Assembly: GCA_031285415.1 (NCBI GenBank)
Contig: JAITWF010000036.1
Location: 1 to 8,927, forward strand
Length of the DNA stretch: 8,927 bases
Direction: 5' to 3'
From: Deferribacteraceae bacterium
GTDB taxonomy: Bacteria > Chrysiogenota > Deferribacteres > Deferribacterales > JAISNW01
Shown here: positions 5,896-8,927 of the stretch, one piece after another
Position numbering within the stretch: position 1 is the first letter of the stretch
How the letters are laid out: each line of letters opens with the position of its first letter
Made by a program: the position numbers and the translations under genes
Notes under the pieces: model-generated
What the model saw: the letters and a program-made list of their open reading frames with translations, nothing else
Told to the model about the DNA's origin: nothing
Database searches by the model: none

Positions 5896-6980
5896 CTCTT
5901 CACCTCTGTCCTTTGTACCAAAGTCCCGATCTGGAGCTTCTTCAGCTTCTCATCGTCGGATGTATTCACCTTTACCCACGCATGTTCGCTCTCTGGCGTT
6001 GCGGCGACGGTCGTGGTAAAGCCAAGCGGCGTCATTACGCACGACTCTCTGCCAGAGATAAAATCCCTACGGACGGTGATCTCATATGGCTGAATGGTGT
6101 CGCCGATATTCACGCCGTTATTGGTACCGATATTTATGAGGGCTATACTCTTCTCCCCTCGTAGCTCATTTATATACCCTTTCGGTGAAAATTGCGAGGC
6201 AAGAGTTGGAGTCATCGCTGAAATAGCGACTCCGAGAGCTTTCTTGGCTCCAGCGATAATCTGTTCTGTGTCAAAGCCTGGTGCGTCGCCAGCGTTCGAC
6301 TTTGCCCTCTCTCGTTTAGTGGCAATAATCTCGCCAGTGGATACATCGATAACGTTCATCGTTGCCTCCACATCGATATTCCAGCCAGCACTGGTGTTTG
6401 CGGCGTACGAGAGCGCACCTACGACGAGGTTTGCAATAATACTCTCTGTGGAGCCGTCGGATTCGTACTCATAGTTCATCGGATCGGTGTATGAGGCGTT
6501 AATATTATCGATTGTGCCGGTTATTATATACTGTGCGCCCAGAAGTCTGCCGAAGTCGACAGCTGTATCGGGGTCTGCGATCGTCATCTGAAACTCCTGC
6601 TCACGCAGGATCTGATCCATCTGCGCACGTGCGGCAACGGTGACGCCGCCGATATTAACGATACCAGACTCTAATGCGCCTCTGGCAAACTCGCCAAACT
6701 GTGCGGAGATATCTTTGTAGAGATGTTCTGACGATGAGTACGATCTATTGTTATATCTGATTGAGCCAGATTGTTTTATTGTATTTTTGAATGAAGTTTT
6801 ATCTTCAAAATCGGTCACGGCGATGATCTTCGTATCCTGCTCGTACAAGTATTGGCACTTTGAGGGGAGGTTGAAGGTATCGGAATCGATCGCAGAGACC
6901 TCAAAGAGCGACGGATCGATCATAGATTGTCCGCAGCCGTAGAAAGATAACGCAATAAATAAGATAAGAATGTGTTTCAA
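5892..6980 (-). CDS. CsgG-like outer-membrane lipoprotein with FlgT_C-like tail
   Basis: A 362-residue predicted lipoprotein. The leader MKHILILFIALSFYGC ends at Cys16; the lipobox FYGC is slightly non-canonical, and Gly17 gives no inner-membrane retention signal, so the outer membrane is likely. Residues about 50-260 resemble CsgG/HfaB family proteins: IIAVTDFEDKT (52-62), VTVAARAQMDQILREQEFQ (113-131), FGRLLGAQYIITGTI (143-157) and VIDVSTGEIIATKRER (209-224). The C-terminal 275-357 (IALINIGTNNGVNIGDTIQPY) resembles the FlgT C-terminal domain. CsgG proper forms the curli export channel; here no curli subunit genes are visible. The TTG start at 6980 is supported by GGGAG at 6988-6992. It is coupled by ATGA to the FlgT_N-like gene downstream. 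Role in flagellar or envelope assembly is inference. Confidence 0.82.
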   Translation of the reverse strand: MKHILILFIALSFYGCGQSMIDPSLFEVSAIDSDTFNLPSKCQYLYEQDTKIIAVTDFEDKTSFKNTIKQSGSIRYNNRSYSSSEHLYKDISAQFGEFARGALESGIVNIGGVTVAARAQMDQILREQEFQMTIADPDTAVDFGRLLGAQYIITGTIDNINASYTDPMNYEYESDGSTESIIANLVVGALSYAANTSAGWNIDVEATMNVIDVSTGEIIATKRERAKSNAGDAPGFDTEQIIAGAKKALGVAISAMTPTLASQFSPKGYINELRGEKSIALINIGTNNGVNIGDTIQPYEITVRRDFISGRESCVMTPLGFTTTVAATPESEHAWVKVNTSDDEKLKKLQIGTLVQRTEVKR

Positions 6981-6987
6981 AATTGCT

Positions 6988-6992
6988 CTCCC
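6988..6992 (-). promoter_or_regulatory. Ribosome binding site fixing the TTG start of the CsgG-like gene
   Basis: On the minus strand GGGAG stands 7 bases before TTG 6980. The next in-frame Met is residue 20, beyond the lipobox cysteine, so this site decides the start. Confidence 0.7.
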
Positions 6993-7002
6993 ACTCTTTG
7001 AT

Positions 7003-7025
7003 CACCCTCCCCTTGAGGGGGAGTG
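7003..7025. repeat. Solo R1 stem-1 hairpin (R1c), partly decayed or chimeric
   Basis: A single R1 first hairpin: arm accctccc (7004-7011), loop CTTGA, arm gggggagt (7017-7024). The two arms match different R1 variants, leaving a C-A mismatch (7006/7022) and a T-G pair (7008/7020). It lacks the second hairpin and tail. The 20 bases 7000-7019 are identical to 7749-7768 in R1b, including the leading GATCA. It fills the 56-base gap between the uracil-DNA glycosylase stop and the CsgG-like start, so it lies in the leader of the latter. Confidence 0.75.
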
Positions 7026-7036
7026 GTGTTGGTAAA

Positions 7037-7747
7037 CTACATCTTCCCAAGCACCTTCATTACAGCCTTTAGGTCTTCCCATACATCTTTCTTTTTAGAC
7101 TCATTGCGCAGGAGGTATGCAGGGTGGTACGTTGGCATAACCTTGACGCCATTGTAATCTTGAAACTTTCCACGCAGGTTTGATATCTTAATGCCAGAGT
7201 TAAGCAGGTGTTCCGCCGCTGTAGCACCCAGACAGACGATCACCTTCGGTTTTATATGCTCGATCTGTGTGCGCAGATAGCCGATACACTCCGCCACCTC
7301 ATCTTTGAACGGTTCACGATTGTCTGGTGGGCGGCACTTAACGATATTAGCGATGAATACCTCACTTCGCTTATATTGCATCCCAGCCTCGATCATCTTT
7401 GTGAGGAGCTGCCCAGCACGCCCGACGAACGGTCTGCCGCTCTTATCCTCGTCTGCGCCAGGACCTTCGCCTATAAACATAAGCTCGGCATGAGGATCGC
7501 CCTCGCCGAATACGACATTCTGCCTAGTCTCGCAGAGGCGGCATTTGCGGCACTCTGCGAGGGTGGACTTGAGGGTATCCCATGAGATAACCCCCTCTCC
7601 CTCATTAGGGTGGGCTGACCCCACCCCTACAGGGAGGGGAACGTGGGCATCGACCTTTAATACCTCAGAGACTCCGTAAATATCTATAAGTTCGCTTCTT
7701 AGCTGTGATTTTTTCATGTTATATAAAGGATACCCCTTCGTAGCCAA
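7037..7747 (-). CDS. Family 4 uracil-DNA glycosylase, 4Fe-4S type
   Basis: This enzyme removes uracil from DNA, starting base-excision repair of deaminated cytosine. Seen in the 236-residue protein: iron-sulfur ligands Cys66 and Cys69 (ECRKC), Cys138 (IVKCRPP) and Cys154 (AECIGYL), in the C-x2-C-x68-C-x15-C pattern of family 4; active-site motif GEGPGADED (93-101); and HPAYLLR (208-214). The catalytic domain starts near residue 57. The N-terminal extension is variable in this family, and here residues 36-53 (VPLPVGVGSAHPNEGEGV) are encoded by a palindromic repeat. I give TTG 7747 as start because GGGGAGGG from repeat R1b stands 6 bases upstream; ATG 7717 is the alternative, but its nearest AAGGGG is 15 bases away. 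The gene lies between the chemotaxis receptor and the CsgG-like gene, on the same strand. Confidence 0.93.
   Translation of the reverse strand: MATKGYPLYNMKKSQLRSELIDIYGVSEVLKVDAHVPLPVGVGSAHPNEGEGVISWDTLKSTLAECRKCRLCETRQNVVFGEGDPHAELMFIGEGPGADEDKSGRPFVGRAGQLLTKMIEAGMQYKRSEVFIANIVKCRPPDNREPFKDEVAECIGYLRTQIEHIKPKVIVCLGATAAEHLLNSGIKISNLRGKFQDYNGVKVMPTYHPAYLLRNESKKKDVWEDLKAVMKVLGKM
7591..7640. repeat. R2 palindrome inside the uracil-DNA glycosylase gene
   Basis: The core at 7608-7630 is stem gggtggg/cccaccc (7608-7614 with 7620-7626, loop ctgac) followed by cctac, the same layout as the R2 units at 7898-7920 and, reversed, 7946-7968. Outer pyrimidine/purine arms (about 7592-7602 and 7631-7639) can pair imperfectly and look R1-like. 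The core encodes about residues 40-47 (VGVGSAHP) in the linker ahead of the glycosylase domain. The reading frame stays open. Confidence 0.8.
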
Positions 7748-7751
7748 AGAT

Positions 7752-7867
7752 CACCCTCCCCTTGAGGGAGGGTCGAAACATATAATGTTTCGGGGAGGGG
7801 TAAAATGATACACACACTTAACCCCCCACCGACAACAAGTTGTCGACTCCCCCTCAAGGGGGGAGTG
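7752..7867. repeat. Head-to-head pair of R1 palindromic units (R1b)
   Basis: The left unit has stem accctccc/gggagggt (7753-7760 with 7766-7773, loop CTTGA), then cgaaacat/atgtttcg (7774-7781 with 7785-7792, loop ATA), then gggaggggt. After a 19-base spacer (7802-7820) the reversed right unit has cgacaac/gttgtcg (7830-7836 with 7839-7845) and actccccc/gggggagt (7846-7853 with 7859-7866, loop TCAAG). The spacer is unrelated to that of R1a, while both stems covary with it. CCCTCCCC can also pair with the unit's terminal GGGGAGGG, giving a mutually exclusive fold. Confidence 0.87.
7754..7761 (-). promoter_or_regulatory. Repeat-derived Shine-Dalgarno for the uracil-DNA glycosylase TTG start
   Basis: Read on the minus strand, the outer arm of R1b gives GGGGAGGG followed by tgatct and TTG 7747, which is near-ideal spacing. 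It lies in a hairpin arm, so its access to ribosomes could depend on whether stem 1 forms. Confidence 0.5.
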
Positions 7868-7891
7868 TTATGCGGATACCTATTTAATTAC

Positions 7892-7916
7892 AAAAAAGGG
7901 TGGGCAAACCCCACCC
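7892..7916 (-). terminator. Intrinsic terminator of the chemotaxis receptor gene, built from an R2 unit
   Basis: Minus-strand reading gives stem gggtggg (7916-7910), loop gtttg, stem cccaccc (7904-7898), then TTTTTT (7897-7892): a GC-rich hairpin with a U tract about 60 bases after the receptor stop at 7977. The hairpin is one arm of the R2 pair. Confidence 0.75.
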
Positions 7917-7968
7917 CTACATTCAGCACGGATATTCACATAATCGTAGGGGCGGGGTCTGCCCGCCC
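7898..7968. repeat. Head-to-head pair of R2 palindromic units
   Basis: The left unit (7898-7920) is gggtggg-caaac-cccaccc-ctac. The right unit (7946-7968) is gtag-gggcggg-gtctg-cccgccc. Reversed, the left loop is gtttg, nearly identical to the right loop gtctg. The stem differs by a T-A to C-G change that keeps pairing. A 25-base spacer separates the units. Together with R1b it fills the 229-base gap between the receptor and the uracil-DNA glycosylase; I see no gene and no convincing promoter in that gap. Confidence 0.87.
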
Positions 7969-7976
7969 ATTAATTA

Positions 7977-8927
7977 TTAATCTACCTTAAATTTCGCAAC
8001 TATATTCTTCATCGTTTCAGCACGCTGTTGCAGGTGAGCTACGGTTGAGTTAACCTCGTTCACAGCGTGTACGCTCTCCTCGATACCAGAGGCAAGCCCC
8101 TGTGTATTATCGTTGATCGTCTGCACCATATTGAACTGGTCTGAGATTCCGCCATTTACCTCTTGAGTGGTATTGTCGATCTCATCTACCACGTGAACGA
8201 TAGCTTTAAAGATCTCGTCTGTTTTAAGGATGTTGCTCAAGCCCTCGTCAACGCTGACAGCCGTACCCTTCATATCTGTTGAAGCGGTGCTAGTCTCCTT
8301 CTGCAATGTGCCGATAATGCTAGAGATTTCACTTGTAGATCTCTGTGTGCGCTCTGCAAGTTTACGAACCTCATCCGCAACAACTGCAAATCCACGTCCA
8401 GCGTCGCCAGCACGAGCAGCCTCGATTGCGGCGTTTAGCGCAAGGAGGTTGGTCTGGTCTGCGATATCATTAATAACGCCGAGGATCTCGCCGATCTTGT
8501 TTGACGATTCAGCAAGGTGTTCAACGGTTTCACCGAGGATCTTAGTCTTATCTTTAATGATATTCATATTATCAACGGCAACACGTAGCTGTCTGCCGCC
8601 ACTTTCGATAGAGCCTTTTGCATCGCCCATCTTTGTAACGTTCACGCCGAGGCTCTCTACCATGATCTTAGAGGTATCGTTGATAGTCTCCATATTGTTG
8701 GCAACTTCTGATACCTGCACAGATTGGCTTTCGAATGTGGTGGATAGCTCCTCCATCGTTGCGGCAAGCTGGTTGTTGCCACTTGCAACCTCTTCGGCAG
8801 AGCCCTTTATCTCTTTGATAATAGTGCGGATATTGCCTACGAATACGTTCAGGTGACCAGCAAGCATCTCAAATTCGTCGCCAGTCTTGATATGGATCGA
8901 TTTGGTCAGGTCGCCATCGCCCTCTGT
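7977..8927 (-). CDS. Methyl-accepting chemotaxis protein, C-terminal part (5' end beyond window)
   Basis: The reading frame runs off the right edge, so only the last 316 residues are visible. The first residues (EGDGDLTKSIHIKTGDEFEM, encoded at about 8865-8924) are the end of a HAMP domain with the typical GDLT...GDEF pattern. The long coiled-coil signalling domain follows, with the conserved hairpin tip DQTNLLALNAAIEAARAGD (about 8403-8459) and GRGFAVVADEVRKLAERT just after it, where CheA and CheW bind. Glu/Gln-rich helices on either side would carry methylation sites. The protein ends NIVAKFKVD, without a CheR-binding NWETF-type pentapeptide. The sensory domain and membrane segments are outside the window. 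An intrinsic terminator lies just downstream. Confidence 0.97.
   Translation of the reverse strand, partial: TEGDGDLTKSIHIKTGDEFEMLAGHLNVFVGNIRTIIKEIKGSAEEVASGNNQLAATMEELSTTFESQSVQVSEVANNMETINDTSKIMVESLGVNVTKMGDAKGSIESGGRQLRVAVDNMNIIKDKTKILGETVEHLAESSNKIGEILGVINDIADQTNLLALNAAIEAARAGDAGRGFAVVADEVRKLAERTQRSTSEISSIIGTLQKETSTASTDMKGTAVSVDEGLSNILKTDEIFKAIVHVVDEIDNTTQEVNGGISDQFNMVQTINDNTQGLASGIEESVHAVNEVNSTVAHLQQRAETMKNIVAKFKVD

Noticed and set aside
7208..7585. Open frames on the plus strand opposite the uracil-DNA glycosylase
   Set aside because: They overlap the catalytic motifs of a clear gene and show no family features or ribosome binding site.
7861..7900. Possible minus-strand promoter (TTGTAA, 17 bases, TAACAC) for the uracil-DNA glycosylase
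   Set aside because: The -10 match is poor and the -35 overlaps the T tract of the terminator; not convincing enough to annotate.
3700..7968. Repeats as a CRISPR array
   Set aside because: Units are palindromic, few, irregularly spaced and lie between or within ordinary genes, with no regular spacers.
8230..8856. Long open frame on the plus strand opposite the chemotaxis receptor
   Set aside because: It is antisense to a strongly conserved signalling domain; its Ser/Ala-rich composition is what a shadow frame of this gene would give.

Overview
The window comes from a motile, Gram-negative-type bacterium. The support is a methyl-accepting chemotaxis protein, a lipoprotein with a signal-peptidase II-type leader, a CsgG-like/FlgT-like envelope pair and a housekeeping XerD. 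Base composition is moderate, with much use of ATA (Ile). I cannot assign a phylum from the sequence alone. There is no prophage, integrase island, CRISPR array or transposase gene in view.

Layout. Bases 1-118 hold a long imperfect hairpin element. From 119 to 3658 a tight plus-strand operon runs: small unknown membrane protein, proA, nadD, ybeY, xerD, each start overlapping the previous stop. Bases 3659-3907 hold a double-hairpin repeat and then a promoter for tRNA-Arg(ACG) at 3908-3984. From 3991 to the right edge everything is on the minus strand. In transcription order (right to left) these are the C-terminal part of a chemotaxis receptor, a family-4 uracil-DNA glycosylase, a CsgG-like lipoprotein, a FlgT_N/LPP20-like secreted protein, and a DUF502 membrane protein that ends 6 bases from the tRNA.

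The genes themselves are mostly ordinary. The unusual content is a set of at least three families of small palindromic elements, roughly 6% of the window. Family R1 is a pyrimidine-rich 8-bp hairpin with a CTTGA loop plus a second variable hairpin. Family R2 is a gggtggg/cccaccc hairpin flanked by gtag. Family R3 is an attgcgga/tccgcaat hairpin, also with a CTTGA loop. All three families occur as head-to-head inverted pairs in gaps, and their stems show compensatory base changes between copies. Two copies lie in frame inside genes: an R3 copy in the signal-peptide n-region of the FlgT_N-like protein, and an R2 copy in the N-terminal linker of the uracil-DNA glycosylase. One R2 copy forms the apparent intrinsic terminator of the chemotaxis receptor gene, and one R1 copy supplies a Shine-Dalgarno sequence to a TTG start. 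This resembles REP/BIME/REPIN elements and Rickettsia palindromic elements, and is the most interesting signal here.

How the genes relate. The plus operon joins proline synthesis, NAD synthesis, rRNA maturation and chromosome-dimer resolution by translational coupling rather than by shared pathway. The two envelope genes (4759-6980) are coupled by an ATGA overlap. Together they carry pieces that resemble the domains of Vibrio FlgT, so a flagellar basal-body or outer-membrane role is a reasonable inference.
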